In this document: positions 50,101 to 54,119 of the stretch, in pieces
Numbering within the stretch: position 1 is the stretch's first letter
Layout of the letters: each line of letters opens with the position of its first letter
NCBI RefSeq assembly: GCF_047948215.1
Contig: NC_134460.1
Coordinates: 153,231,320-153,295,319, forward strand
Length of the DNA stretch: 64,000 nt
DNA from: Lycorma delicatula
Taxonomy: Eukaryota > Arthropoda > Insecta > Hemiptera > Fulgoridae
Reading direction: 5' to 3'
Translations under genes and position numbers: made by a program
The notes under the pieces: model-generated
Databases searched by the model: none
What the model was told of the DNA's origin: nothing
What the model saw: the letters and a program-made list of their open reading frames with translations, nothing else

Positions 50101-50864
50101 TGAGCAGTTTTTTCTGCACGTGACCGTATTCAAATGATCTAGTTCTGAAGAGTTTAATGAAATGTGAATTTCTAATGAGATTTCATGTAAAATGGTTTTT
50201 ACTAAAATTAAATAGAGAAAATAGTTTAATAGGTTGAACATATGTTTCATTTTAAACAGTTCTAGGATTTACTTAGAATTATGTGTAATACAATTTAAAT
50301 AGTGTACTCTCCAGCTCAAATTAATAATTTACTTTTTTTTAATTTCATCTCTTTTTTATTTTAATGTTTTGCTATTTAAATGACTCAAAGTATACATATC
50401 TATATCTCCATTTGCGGTATTTTGTAACCAATTATATTTATCCCTGATGTGCAAGAATTCTACATCTTATATTATTTTATCAAAAGATATTTGCTTAATT
50501 GTATTTTTTTTTTTTTTTTTTTGCTTTATAAATTCAACCCGGTTGATTTGGTTTATTTACATTTTATGTAATGTAATCCTGACTGTGAATGAAAAGATCC
50601 AAACTTTTCTTTATCAAAACTTAATGAAAAATAATTTTGTTATAGCTTTATAATATCTTTAATATTCATTGTTTAATGTTACAGATTTTGAATGGATTAT
50701 CCATTACGTTAAATTATAATGACTATCATCAAATTATTGGTATGAATTTATTATGGCAAGATGGCACCGTTCAAAAAATTTCAATTTTTACTGAATTGTT
50801 TATCGAAGTTCTTTTAGGAAATTTTCATACGCTTGAAGGAAAGCTTATCCCTCCGACAGTATAA
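1923..50864 (+). CDS. Dis3L2: DIS3-like exonuclease 2 gene, nine 3'-terminal exons (5' part outside window)
   Basis: Seen: nine ORF blocks with AG acceptors and GT donors (one GC donor) join in phase to 599 codons plus TAA. Exons: 1923-2134, 14615-14788, 17674-17866, 23637-23810, 32380-32627, 36430-36688, 39635-39813, 45550-45730, 50685-50864. Domain order is end of cold-shock domain 2 (residues 1-70), RNB (about 71-520), then S1 to the end. Active-site Asp are residues 137, 143, 145 and 146; [12 protein letters not shown] is at 443-454. Known: DIS3L2 is a cytoplasmic, exosome-independent 3'-5' exonuclease acting on oligo(U)-tailed RNAs; it lacks the PIN domain of DIS3 and DIS3L. The [12 protein letters not shown] context at 434-445 fits DIS3L2 better than DIS3 or DIS3L. 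The human protein is about 885 residues, so roughly 270-290 N-terminal residues should lie upstream. Introns are full of transposons but none enters an exon. Confidence 0.96.
2307..3163 (-). mobile_element. Mariner (irritans-like) element, internally deleted, intact ends
   Basis: Inverted ends of about 32 bp (left CAAGGAGTGGCTATTAAATA; the right end read in reverse starts CGAGGTGTGGCTATTAAATA) are flanked by TA on both sides (2305-2306, 3164-3165). The element is 857 bp against about 1.3 kb for a full mariner. Minus-strand pieces: N-terminal [13 protein letters not shown] to [13 protein letters not shown], then directly [36 protein letters not shown] (second Asp) and [12 protein letters not shown] (third Asp, degenerate). 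About 450 bp between the helix-turn-helix and the DDE core, including the first Asp, is missing. Non-autonomous. Confidence 0.92.
3166..6149. other. Intron, no gene recognised
   Basis: AT-rich intron sequence with several poly-T runs (for example 5349-5363). The segment 3230-3430 has a more balanced composition and short minus-strand reading stretches ([21 protein letters not shown]) that might be an old transposon, but I could not assign it. Confidence 0.4.
6164..6188 (-). other. Penelope-associated stem-loop, copy 1
   Basis: On the minus strand: CTGATGA, T, stem GCG / loop CGATTC / TGC, then GAAA. It sits at the 3' end of the GIY-YIG fragment. It shares its architecture with the copies at 11777 and 12194 (see findings). 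Confidence 0.6.
6438..6462. repeat. (AT)n microsatellite
   Basis: About 12 AT units. Similar TA tracts lie at 11483-11503, 11957-11992 (with AC units), 12310-12340 and 12417-12440. Confidence 0.95.
6985..7120. repeat. Imperfect (AAT)n tract
   Basis: A run of AATAATA/ATGATAAT units interrupted by ACA. A minus-strand ORF across it is an artefact of low complexity (strings of Tyr and Ile). Confidence 0.85.
7565..7950. repeat. Three diverged tandem repeat units
   Basis: The core GGATTTACTGAAAAATTCAT followed by AGTAAAACA recurs at about 7622, 7751 and 7914, with the preceding TTCAATGATGAAT also repeated in two units. Unit spacing is about 129 and 163 bp, so the array is old and uneven. Minus-strand ORFs here are by-products of the repeat. 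Confidence 0.75.
8130..8290. other. Unassigned transposon-like non-coding segment
   Basis: More balanced composition than its neighbours, with phrases such as ATATCTCGACAAC and CCAACCGTTCTCAAGATACT. A similar style of sequence appears at 35090-35440 (TATCTCGAAAACGGTTGG, TCCTAGCG). It may be the non-coding part of a DNA transposon; no ends were identified. Confidence 0.35.
8722..8735. promoter_or_regulatory. Perfect palindrome containing an NRF1-type site
   Basis: CTGCGCATGCGCAG is a 14-bp perfect palindrome that contains TGCGCATGCGCA, the textbook NRF1 binding site (the insect homologue is Erect wing). It is isolated in an AT-rich intron, so occupancy is unproven. Confidence 0.45.
9055..9160 (-). 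pseudogene. tRNA-Ser-like relic or SINE head
   Basis: The minus strand reads TAGCCGAGAGGATTAAGGCG, close to the tRNA-Ser D-arm and A box. Then TTTTTCGAAAGTC stands where the T-arm would be, and a long T run follows (possible Pol III terminator). The acceptor and T stems do not pair properly, so it is not a working tRNA. Confidence 0.35.
9400..11640. other. Intron, no gene recognised
   Basis: Very AT-rich with no recognisable coding motif on either strand. Only short ORFs of low-complexity composition are present. Confidence 0.45.
11777..11800 (+). other. Penelope-associated stem-loop, copy 2
   Basis: CTGATAA, T, palindromic stem GCAGGATCCTGC (GCAG / GATC / CTGC), then GAAA. AATAAAG and AATAAAAGG boxes follow within 50 nt. 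Confidence 0.65.
12194..12218 (+). other. Penelope-associated stem-loop, copy 3
   Basis: CTGAAAA, T, stem GAG / loop AGAAACC / CTC, then GAAAGAGCTTTT. The stem bases differ from copies 1 and 2 but still pair. Confidence 0.55.
12494..13488 (+). repeat. ~65-bp direct repeats flanking a Helitron helicase fragment
   Basis: The block AAAGGAATGATCATTTAAGG with AAAAAGAAATCCCATGAATA (12494-12558) recurs as AAAGGAATGATTGTTTAAGA with AAAGAAATGCCGTGAATA (about 13415-13488). Between them lies the helicase fragment. Confidence 0.65.
12622..13122 (+). mobile_element. Helitron/PIF1-like helicase C-terminal fragment
   Basis: The 166-residue ORF contains [15 protein letters not shown], then [20 protein letters not shown] (helicase motif V), [20 protein letters not shown], and [12 protein letters not shown] (motif VI with its arginine finger). 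These are the last third of the PIF1-type SF1 helicase carried by Helitrons. Walker A and B motifs and the Rep nuclease are absent, so it cannot work. The base composition is less AT-biased than the surrounding intron, consistent with a transposed origin. A host PIF1 gene is less likely because only the C-terminus is present and the flanks are repeated. Confidence 0.85.
13490..14614. other. Intron end, no gene recognised
   Basis: AT-rich sequence leading into exon B. No terminal repeats, coding motifs or strong hairpins were noticed. Confidence 0.4.
14615..14788 (+). CDS. Dis3L2: Dis3L2 exon B (start of RNB region)
   Basis: Acceptor TTCTTTAG before 14615, donor GTAAAA at 14789. The translation includes [15 protein letters not shown], the conserved linker entering the RNB domain (family pattern SLG..GE.E.ET), and ends in SREDL plus a split Arg codon. 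It enters with one base and leaves with two, matching exon C. Confidence 0.95.
15258..15547 (-). mobile_element. tRNA-derived SINE family 1, diverged copy
   Basis: The reverse strand matches the family seen intact at 58666. The Pol III A-box region (GGTCTAGTG) is damaged and AAATCAGCTGATTT is kept in part. The GATACCAGTGTTC, AACCACATATCTCAGGAATG and TCCTCATTCATCCTCTGAAG blocks are present. No target duplication was seen; old. Confidence 0.8.
15575..15720 (-). mobile_element. Possible further SINE-like fragment
   Basis: Starts with a CTTT-rich tail read in reverse, then GGAGTAACCGGAACTGCC and a short hairpin GACCACC...GGTGGTC near 15688. It resembles the tail end of a retroposon, but the Pol III boxes are not clear. 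Two short direct repeats (CAGCACA.TGTCCAGAT) lie downstream near 15855 and 15880. Confidence 0.3.
16190..16300 (-). mobile_element. tRNA-derived SINE family 2, degraded copy
   Basis: Read in reverse: GAAGTGGTAGTGTCTTTC (A-box region) then GGGTTCAAATTCTGGTCAGG (B box). This matches the layout of the intact copy at 62757, whose B box is GGGTTTGAATCCCGGTCAGG. Confidence 0.6.
16585..17285 (-). mobile_element. Mariner transposase, C-terminal two thirds (broken)
   Basis: The minus strand reads [20 protein letters not shown] (first Asp), [38 protein letters not shown] (second Asp), [20 protein letters not shown] (third Asp of DD34D), then [11 protein letters not shown] and [14 protein letters not shown]. 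Frameshifts separate the pieces. The N-terminal part is missing; a family 1 SINE lies directly next to the break (17290). Confidence 0.9.
17290..17545 (-). mobile_element. SINE family 1, internally shortened copy
   Basis: In reverse: AACCCACCGGGTTGGTCTAG and AACGC-like A box, AAATCAGCTGATTT, and the B box GCGTTCAAGTCCTAGTAAAG. The middle block (TACTAGATCGTGGATACCGG) is deleted before AACCACACATCTCAGGAA. It abuts the mariner fragment. Confidence 0.85.
17674..17866 (+). CDS. Dis3L2: Dis3L2 exon C (RNB catalytic aspartates)
   Basis: Acceptor TTTCAG, donor GTAATT at 17867. It encodes [19 protein letters not shown] followed by [15 protein letters not shown] sequence ([13 protein letters not shown]). 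All four metal-binding aspartates of the RNase II motif are present with normal spacing. The motif normally reads TIDP....D.DDA; here Pro is replaced by Ser and the Ala before the second Asp by Thr. An older ORF-style start at 17630 lies in the intron and is not used. Confidence 0.97.
18700..21320 (+). mobile_element. R1-clade-like LINE, degraded
   Basis: The order of remnants is: endonuclease C-terminus ([20 protein letters not shown], with the SDH catalytic pair, about 19100), linker, RT entry ([25 protein letters not shown], about 19790-19930), [17 protein letters not shown] (about 20070), then thumb/C-terminus ([44 protein letters not shown]) and a Cys-rich tail ([16 protein letters not shown], about 20997). 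The FxDD catalytic box is not found: the middle of the RT (roughly 20100-20160) is collapsed. Many stops and shifts. A 78-bp piece is duplicated inside it. Confidence 0.85.
20450..20527 (+). repeat. 78-bp copy of the R1 3' segment in the wrong place
   Basis: Nearly identical (two mismatches by eye) to 21073-21150 in the same orientation. In related elements this coding stretch belongs after the Cys-rich tail, so the copy at 21073 is in its expected place. This one interrupts the stretch between LLSNCGGPR and [10 protein letters not shown]. Confidence 0.85.
21870..23175 (+). mobile_element. Jockey-clade LINE reverse transcriptase, degraded
   Basis: Pieces in order: [20 protein letters not shown] (RT motif 1/2a), LAIPK-like [12 protein letters not shown] and RPIALL (about 22060-22105), [36 protein letters not shown] (motif A with its Asp, about 22285), degraded YADD region (about 22510-22530), then the C-terminal [33 protein letters not shown] and [20 protein letters not shown]. 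It has multiple stops. It lies just 3' of the R1-like element in the same intron. Confidence 0.85.
23637..23810 (+). CDS. Dis3L2: Dis3L2 exon D (RNB)
   Basis: Acceptor TTTTTTTTAG, donor GTTTGT. The 58 codons (phase 0 to phase 0) read [20 protein letters not shown], then a [13 protein letters not shown] segment and [13 protein letters not shown]. These match the RNB segments LLP..L...L.SL.P...KL..SV.W and SC.KLSYE. Confidence 0.97.
23811..24794. other. Intron, no gene recognised
   Basis: AT-rich sequence after the exon D donor. Near 24470-24535 an ATTAATATC/CATTAATATATATCGATT motif repeats a few times. Nothing coding was seen. Confidence 0.4.
24795..28215 (-). mobile_element. RTE-clade LINE, nearly full length but broken, split by a SINE
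   Basis: Read on the minus strand. The 5' leader is near 28200-27950 (CAGCTGAAAGCAATGGAAAA). Endonuclease remnants follow ([31 protein letters not shown] with the SDH pair, about 27160-27260). The RT entry is [18 protein letters not shown], with [18 protein letters not shown] and [20 protein letters not shown] (about 26480-26180). The C-terminal zone reads [20 protein letters not shown] and GHILRHPG (about 25100-24980). The 3' end GACTGAAGAG lies at 24805. A family 1 SINE interrupts it at 25325-25632. Frameshifts and stops throughout. Related solo 3' ends lie at 34265, 46354 and 51690. Confidence 0.9.
25325..25632 (-). mobile_element. SINE family 1 copy inside the RTE element
   Basis: The reverse strand shows CACCGGGTTGTTCTAGTGGT, AAATCAGCTGATTTGGAAGT, a GATACCGG-equivalent block, AACCACACAACTCAGAAATG and TCATTCATTCTCTGATCAG. 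A short internal duplication (ACCGGT...) near 25460-25500 is specific to this copy. It postdates the RTE insertion. Confidence 0.88.
29127..30123 (+). mobile_element. Solo LTR (about 997 bp) with ATGA target duplication
   Basis: Starts TGTTTACCGG and ends CACTGACA, with the 4-bp duplication ATGA on both sides (29123-29126, 30124-30127). It is far richer in G+C than its surroundings. TG...CA ends plus a 4-bp duplication fit an LTR retrotransposon, probably Ty3/gypsy-type, reduced to one LTR by recombination. The ORFs inside (either strand, about 29620-30220) show no gag or pol motif and are likely spurious. Strand is set by the TATA/initiator pair. Confidence 0.8.
29248..29278 (+). promoter_or_regulatory. 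TATA box and TCAGT initiator in the LTR
   Basis: TATAAA at 29248-29253 and TCAGT at 29274-29278, with the initiator A 28 bp downstream of the first T. This is the standard arthropod core-promoter spacing and marks a likely U3/R boundary about 150 bp into the LTR. Confidence 0.7.
30438..31719 (-). mobile_element. Mariner element, full length (1,282 bp), degenerate
   Basis: Flanked by TA (30436-30437, 31720-31721). Its terminal repeats read TGAGATGTGATTGGAAAGTT and, in reverse at the other end, CAAAATGTGACTGGAAAGTT. The minus-strand transposase starts at [17 protein letters not shown] (about 31519). It continues [40 protein letters not shown] and [20 protein letters not shown], where the first catalytic Asp of GDESW is Asn. 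It ends with [14 protein letters not shown] and [20 protein letters not shown]. Several stops and shifts. The most complete mariner in the window. Confidence 0.93.
31722..32379. other. Intron, no gene recognised
   Basis: AT-rich stretch up to the exon E acceptor with nothing recognisable. Confidence 0.45.
32380..32627 (+). CDS. Dis3L2: Dis3L2 exon E (RNB, helical middle)
   Basis: Acceptor TATAACAG, consensus donor GTAAGT at 32628. The exon covers the variable acidic insert ([14 protein letters not shown]), then [18 protein letters not shown] and the [10 protein letters not shown] strand, which lines up with the family's LR.....G.L.L...K..F.LD segment. It leaves two bases (AA) that complete a Lys codon with exon F. 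Confidence 0.96.
33045..33470 (+). mobile_element. Mariner-like N-terminal fragment
   Basis: Begins with a terminal-repeat-like ACGAGATGTGTTTTTAAAGT. The plus-strand frames then give [23 protein letters not shown] and TNVHDED in the order of the mariner helix-turn-helix domain. No DDE part follows; the 3' side is lost. Stops are present. Confidence 0.6.
33763..35068 (-). mobile_element. TIR DNA transposon with DDE-type C-terminal relic, carrying a nested RTE
   Basis: About 60-bp inverted ends: left CAGAGTGTTTCTAAATTGGT ...GGCTATACTTTTTCAGATTC; right, in reverse, CAGGTGTTCCTAAAATGGTG ...GGCTATACTTATTCGGATTC. TATA flanks both sides. On the minus strand near 34990-34928, [25 protein letters not shown] matches the C-terminus I know from insect DDE_3/DUF4817-type transposases. 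Nearly all of the transposase is gone. An RTE 3' fragment sits inside at 34265-34769. Confidence 0.75.
34265..34769 (-). mobile_element. 5'-truncated RTE 3' end with 11-bp target duplication
   Basis: Same sequence as the 3' end of the RTE at 24795 ([20 protein letters not shown] on the minus strand). It is flanked by identical TATTGTAAATT at 34254-34264 and 34770-34780. Truncation plus target duplication is the hallmark of LINE retrotransposition. Confidence 0.92.
35090..35445. other. Unassigned GC-richer segment
   Basis: Contains TATCTCGAAAACGGTTGG and TATCTCGGCAACCGCTCTTC type phrases and a GGGGCCCC block. It probably represents non-coding transposon sequence; a minus-strand ORF (34994-35263) shows no family motif. 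Confidence 0.35.
35450..35701. mobile_element. Palindromic MITE (252 bp)
   Basis: About 100-bp inverted arms: left GGACAGTATCTCAGAATGGA; right, in reverse, GGACGGTATCTTAGAATGAA. The inner parts CAACAAGCTTTGATGGTG and CACCATCAAAGCTTGTTG are exact complements. No ORF. Non-autonomous, hairpin-forming. Confidence 0.85.
36430..36688 (+). CDS. Dis3L2: Dis3L2 exon F ([11 protein letters not shown] helix)
   Basis: Acceptor ACTTTTAG, donor GTAAGT at 36689. It opens with the strongly conserved [15 protein letters not shown] motif, then [13 protein letters not shown] and the KSLL...[12 protein letters not shown] helices. The first ATG at 36431 looks like a start codon but is internal: it completes the Lys split with exon E. 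Confidence 0.97.
37370..37990 (-). mobile_element. Mariner-like transposase C-terminal half (SETMAR-like group)
   Basis: The minus-strand frames give [24 protein letters not shown], the second-Asp region (degenerate HDNA, about 37740), AKLHDHAL..FELLP-equivalent, then AGQK..S-equivalent [18 protein letters not shown] terminal-repeat-like GGTCTGTTCAGAAAGTTCTG begins at 37370. Frameshifted throughout. The minus-strand ORF 37617-37802 is a wrong-frame shadow. Confidence 0.65.
38315..39163 (+). mobile_element. Mariner-like element, internally deleted
   Basis: The right end, in reverse, reads TGAGGGGCGTTCAGGTCAAT; the left end has a weaker match (TAATGCCGTTCA at 38315). Plus-strand pieces: [55 protein letters not shown], then after a deletion [17 protein letters not shown] and [13 protein letters not shown] (second Asp). 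A degraded third-Asp region is at about 38880. The first Asp is missing. Confidence 0.82.
39635..39813 (+). CDS. Dis3L2: Dis3L2 exon G ([12 protein letters not shown] motif)
   Basis: Acceptor TTAACAG, donor GTATGT at 39814. It encodes [19 protein letters not shown], then [16 protein letters not shown], the best-conserved RNB signature including the catalytic Arg region. Donor 39814 was preferred over GTAATG at 39806 because only it leaves the two bases needed by exon H. Confidence 0.97.
40478..40560 (+). mobile_element. SINE family 2, degraded fragment
   Basis: GCCTTTCATTTTGAAGGTCT followed by AGCCAGGCATGACATTTTTC parallels GCCTTTCATCTGGAGGTTCC and GTCAGGCATGGTATTTCC in the intact copy at 62757. 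The B box is damaged. Confidence 0.6.
40637..41420. mobile_element. Possible hAT/piggyBac-like non-autonomous element
   Basis: CAGGAGCGGATCCAGC at 40637 resembles the CAGGGGCGGATCCAG ends of some DNA transposons, and GGCCATTGCTCCCCCACTGG near 41396 resembles their opposite end. The two ends match poorly and I see no target duplication. Confidence 0.3.
41780..42690 (-). pseudogene. Broken copy of an uncharacterised multicopy protein family (N-terminal and middle part)
   Basis: Minus-strand frames in order: [48 protein letters not shown], an acidic stretch ([20 protein letters not shown]), [60 protein letters not shown] and, near 41920, [13 protein letters not shown] recognise this order from uncharacterised arthropod proteins that occur in many near-identical copies and behave like transposon genes. 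I know no function or accepted name. At least six frame changes and stops. It contains a C-x-x-C-like YFC motif in the N-terminal block. Confidence 0.6.
42700..44800. other. Intron, no gene recognised
   Basis: AT-rich; nothing coding or repeated stands out apart from poly-T runs. Confidence 0.4.
44820..45000 (-). pseudogene. C-terminal fragment of the same uncharacterised multicopy family
   Basis: The minus strand reads [18 protein letters not shown], then in the next frame [20 protein letters not shown] and [19 protein letters not shown]. This is the C-terminal HLDFFP.NLG....GE.FHQDI..ME.RY.G.W....ADYCW pattern of the family at 41780-42690. It lies upstream of that piece in reading direction, so the two are separate or rearranged insertions. 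Confidence 0.6.
45550..45730 (+). CDS. Dis3L2: Dis3L2 exon H (end of RNB, start of S1)
   Basis: The acceptor follows a run of about 15 T then TTATTACAG; the donor is GTTTTC at 45731. It encodes the end of the RNB domain ([26 protein letters not shown]) and the first S1 strands ([20 protein letters not shown]). Where the family usually has an HCN motif, this protein has TLN at residues 484-486. Confidence 0.93.
46354..46420 (+). mobile_element. Short RTE 3' end
   Basis: GCACTAGATAGGGAATATC, CATCAAACCAGTCTAACAAA and TGAAGACAAAAAAAA match the last 65 bases of the RTE family on the plus strand: a strongly 5'-truncated insertion. Confidence 0.85.
46425..48420. other. Intron, no gene recognised
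   Basis: AT-rich. Only short ORFs of biased composition; no motif or terminal repeat seen. Confidence 0.4.
48440..49560 (-). mobile_element. Penelope-like element, GIY-YIG domain and 3' region
   Basis: Minus strand: [20 protein letters not shown] (zinc-binding Cys pair and the GIY-YIG strand, about 49320-49245), KLKLRYNDR, then [20 protein letters not shown]. It continues through [20 protein letters not shown] and [17 protein letters not shown] to a stop at 48969. About 500 bp of 3' sequence follows to a degraded CTGAAGATGG...GAAAG motif (48459-48483). The RT domain is absent. One in-frame stop lies between the two main blocks. Confidence 0.82.
49600..50684. other. Intron, no gene recognised
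   Basis: AT-rich; an 18-base T run lies at about 50503-50521. Nothing else was recognised before the last acceptor. Confidence 0.4.
50685..50864 (+). CDS. Dis3L2: Dis3L2 terminal exon I (S1 domain, stop)
   Basis: Acceptor AATGTTACAG in phase 0. The 59 codons encode the rest of the S1 domain ([32 protein letters not shown]) and end [11 protein letters not shown]. The family's acidic C-terminal tail is absent: the protein stops about 20 residues after the last S1 strand. Confidence 0.94.
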   Translation: MLNGLSITLNYNDYHQIIGMNLLWQDGTVQKISIFTELFIEVLLGNFHTLEGKLIPPTV

Positions 50865-51104
50865 GATCTTATATTATCTTAGATGTTGATATTATGAACA
50901 TGTTTTATATTCTTGTCTTCTATCCTGACATTTTTTAATGATTATTCCTTTATTCCATACAACCAATATTTGTGCGCATCCATTTTAATGTATTATTTTA
51001 TATCAAATCAATAATACTTCCTTAGTATTAATTATAATACTTATTTGTATATTAATTTAGTTTATTGTGGTTTAGTTAAATTGTGGACATATAGTTTTTA
51101 AACT

Positions 51105-51110
51105 ATTAAA
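51105..51110 (+). terminator. Candidate Dis3L2 poly(A) signal ATTAAA
   Basis: ATTAAA lies 241 nt after the stop codon, followed about 25 nt later by a GT-rich stretch (CTGTGTGT) of the kind that marks cleavage. I saw no AATAAA between the stop codon and this site. Confidence 0.4.
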
Positions 51111-51332
51111 AGAAAAGAAAAATCATGTCTGCCTGTGTGTTAAATAGGGTTGCTTAAAGTTCTCTTTTTTGCTAATTCCTTCAGTTTCACATTTGGCCTT
51201 TATAATGAAAACAGTGGACAGTTTTCATTAATCTATATTTAATTTTTAAAGATACTACAATGAGAGATGGCTAAAATGTAATGCACAATCACTCATAACT
51301 CGTGATTGAAGAGAAATAATCAATTGATACAG

Positions 51333-52923
51333 CAGTGTTCCCACCAAATTTTAAGATTTGCTTTTCCTGACTTTTTTTGACCAATTTATTAAATGTTTTC
51401 TGGTTCATAATGTTATGCTACTGTTGTTTACAAAATATATACATATTTTATTTTTTTGCAGCCTCCATCATCCCCGTAGCTGCCAAGTCACAACTTTTTA
51501 TATTTTTTATTATTACATTCATTTTTAAAGTTTATTTTTGAATCATTTTTTTATAATATGCATTTAAAATTAGGTTATTTTTTGTAATAAATTTTTTTAG
51601 TAAATTACATTGCAAACTACAAAAAAACCAATATTCAATAAGTTTCTTACATAAAAATGAACATTGTGGTAACAAAAAGTAATACAGATTTTTTTTTTGT
51701 CTTCAGTCATTTGACTTGTTTAATGCAGCTCTCCAAGATTCCCTATCTAGTTCTAGTCATTTCATTTTCATATACCCCCCTAACAATTCGTTTTACGTAT
51801 TCCAAAAATTGCCTGCCTACACAATTTTTTTCATCCACCTGTCCCTCCAATATCAAAGCGACTATTCCAGGATGCCTTAAGATGTGCTGTGGCCTGTAAG
51901 TCTCTGTCTTTTCTTTTAGCTATATTTTTTCAAATGCTTCTTTCTTCATCAATTTGCCGTCGCAACACCTCTTCATTTGTCACTTTATCCACCCACCTGA
52001 TTTTTAACATGTAATGTATAAGAAATAAAAAACTAACTAAAGCAATTTTTAAAAATAATTGGTTCGCACCTAAGATTGCTTAAAAATTTTTCACAAAAAG
52101 TAGTCCATTATTTTGTAAAATATACAAAAAACAATATTTAGTAACGTGGTTTGCATAAAATTGCTAAGAATCACAAATTTCAATTTAACAAAGAATATCT
52201 ATGATCACAGCTTAAAGGGGAGCTGAAATCACTGTGACTAAAAGTATTACAAATAAGAAAACTAGAACAAACACCTTATTTTGTACAGAAAACAAACATT
52301 ATTAACATTTATTTGAAAAATATTTTGTCATTATTATTCTGACATACACCAAAAAATTAAAAAAAAAGTAATAAAAATATGAGATTTCATTACATACACA
52401 TTTATATGTACGTACTTAACATAGAGCAACTTTTCTTCAAATCTTTGTGTTTCTAATGGTTTGCCCTTTTCTGAAAGTTTAATTTTGGTGGCTATCTGTT
52501 CTTCTTCTGCCAAGATTGTAGCTCTCAGTTTTTTCCTTCTTCGTCCAGTTGTTTTAATTGCTGCTTGCATTTTCCTTTACAAAGCTCTACTTTGTTTTCT
52601 TGAGAAAAGTTTTTCCTTTTCTACAAGACATTCTTCATATCATCTTCTAGAGCTTTTTACTGCAGTGAACATTTTTTTGCTAATGAAAACATCATCTTTG
52701 ACCCAGCATCTGCAATTGCATAGAAACTTTTCATTGGTAAATTATTGTCTCTGTACAAATTTTCCACAAGAAGAGATTAATGTAAATGTATTTACATTAT
52801 TTAATTAATGTTAATGTAAAAGCCACCTCTGAAAATGCAATTCTCTGAAATTTTTTGCAACTTTTCCTGATTTTTCTAAAAATTCCTTACTTTACCTGAC
52901 ATTTCCTGGTTGTGGGAACCATG
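51333..52923. mobile_element. Possible hAT-like element with a nested RTE fragment
   Basis: Left end CAGTGTTCCCACCAAATT; right end in reverse CATGGTTCCCACAACC: both have hAT-style C-A-N-N-G-T-T-C-C-C-A. The flanking 8-mers do not match. A Lys/Glu-rich minus-strand reading stretch (about 52650-52400: RRYEECLVEKEKLFSRKQ, MQAAIKTTGRRRKKLRATIL, EEEQIATKIKLSEKGK) has coiled-coil composition but no recognised domain. Confidence 0.4.
51690..52012 (-). mobile_element. 5'-truncated RTE 3' end
   Basis: Same end as the RTE at 24795: TGTCTTCAGTCATTTGACTT, GCAGCTCTCCAAGATTCCCT and CACTTTATCCACCCACCTGA in reverse orientation. The 5' side stops at CTGATTTTTAACAT. Confidence 0.88.
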
Positions 52924-53201
52924 CTCAAATATGGCATAAAAGTAAATTTTATTTCTTGCAAGAACAACCATTTATTTTTTCACATTTTCAGTTACACATT
53001 TTTCACAATAGTGAATCGATTTTTTCATTCTGTCAATGAAAGATGGCAACTGTCTTTTCCTGATCAGTGAGCTTATTGCATTCATTTCATTATCAATGGT
53101 AAAAAAACTCTAAATATTTCTTTTTAAATGTGGAGAGAAATGAAAATTCTTTGGCGCCATATCTGTTGAGTATGGAAGATGTGGAATAGGTTCAGATTTC
53201 T

Positions 53202-53475
53202 AACCCACCGGGTTGGTTTAGTGGCGAACGCGTCTTCCCAAATCAGCTGATTTGGAAGTCGAGAGTTCCAGCGTTCAAGTCCTAGTAAAGCCAGCTGTTT
53301 TTACATAGATTTGAATACTAGATCGTGGATACCGGTGTTCTTTGGTGGTTGAGTATCAATTAACCACACATCTCAGGAATGGTCAAACTGAGACTGTACA
53401 AGGATACACTTCATTTACACTCATACATATCATTCTCATTCATCCTCTGAAGTATTATTTGAAAGGTAATTTTTA
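53202..53475 (+). mobile_element. SINE family 1, 3'-shortened copy
   Basis: AACCCACCGGGTTGGTTTAG, AAATCAGCTGATTTGGAAGT, B box GCGTTCAAGTCCTAGTAAAG, and ATTCATCCTCTGAAG. The usual AAACAGGAAAAAGAAAG tail is missing and no target duplication is seen. Confidence 0.9.
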
Positions 53476-53653
53476 TTGCTCACTTATTTATAGTACTAGC
53501 ATTCACTTTTCCCTCTGTTAAAAAATTCAGTTGCTGCAAATTGTTTTAGAATCACTGTCATAATGGCATTCTCAATTTCATAACAAAAGTTGAGAGAAAA
53601 TGGGTCAACAGTTGTGGAATGTAAGGTAGTGAAATTATAAGATGGCAACACCT

Positions 53654-53952
53654 AACCCACCGGGTTGGTCTAGTGGTTAACGCGTCTTTCCAAATCAGCT
53701 GATTTGGAAGTCAAGAGTTACAGCGTTCAAGTCCTAGTAAAGCCAGTTATTTTTACACGGATTTGAATACTAGATCGTGGATACCGGTGTTCTTTGGTGG
53801 TTGGGCTTCAATTAACCACACATCTCAGGAATGGTCGAACTGAGAATGTACAAGACTACACTTCATTTACACTCATACATATCATCCTCATTCATCCTCT
53901 GAAGAATTATCTAAACGGTAGTTACCGGAGCCTAAACAGGAAAAAGAAAGAA
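53654..53952 (+). mobile_element. SINE family 1, complete copy with 15-bp target duplication
   Basis: About 299 bp from AACCCACCGGGTTGGTCTAG to the GAAAAAGAAAGAA tail. It is flanked by AAGATGGCAACACCT at 53639-53653 and 53953-53967. A box region GGTCTAGTGGTTAACGCG and B box GCGTTCAAGTCC support Pol III transcription. The overlapping ORF at 53794 is not a gene. Confidence 0.95.
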
Positions 53953-54119
53953 AAGATGGCAACACCTGTTGCTTTGTCCAATATTTTTTCTCCCATTACA
54001 TTCCAGTGTGCATTACATTTCAACCACCCCTTGTATAAAGTATTCTGTTCCGTGAAAAGAAATTTATAATTTATAGAATAAATATATAATAATATTATAG
54101 AATACATTATTGTCACTAT

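Noticed and set aside
52334..52570. Lys/Glu-rich minus-strand ORF as a host protein
   Set aside because: Short, no recognised domain, and located between possible hAT-like ends; treated as part of a candidate element.
53794..54069. 91-residue plus-strand ORF as a gene
   Set aside because: It starts inside a SINE copy and runs out of it; no domain.
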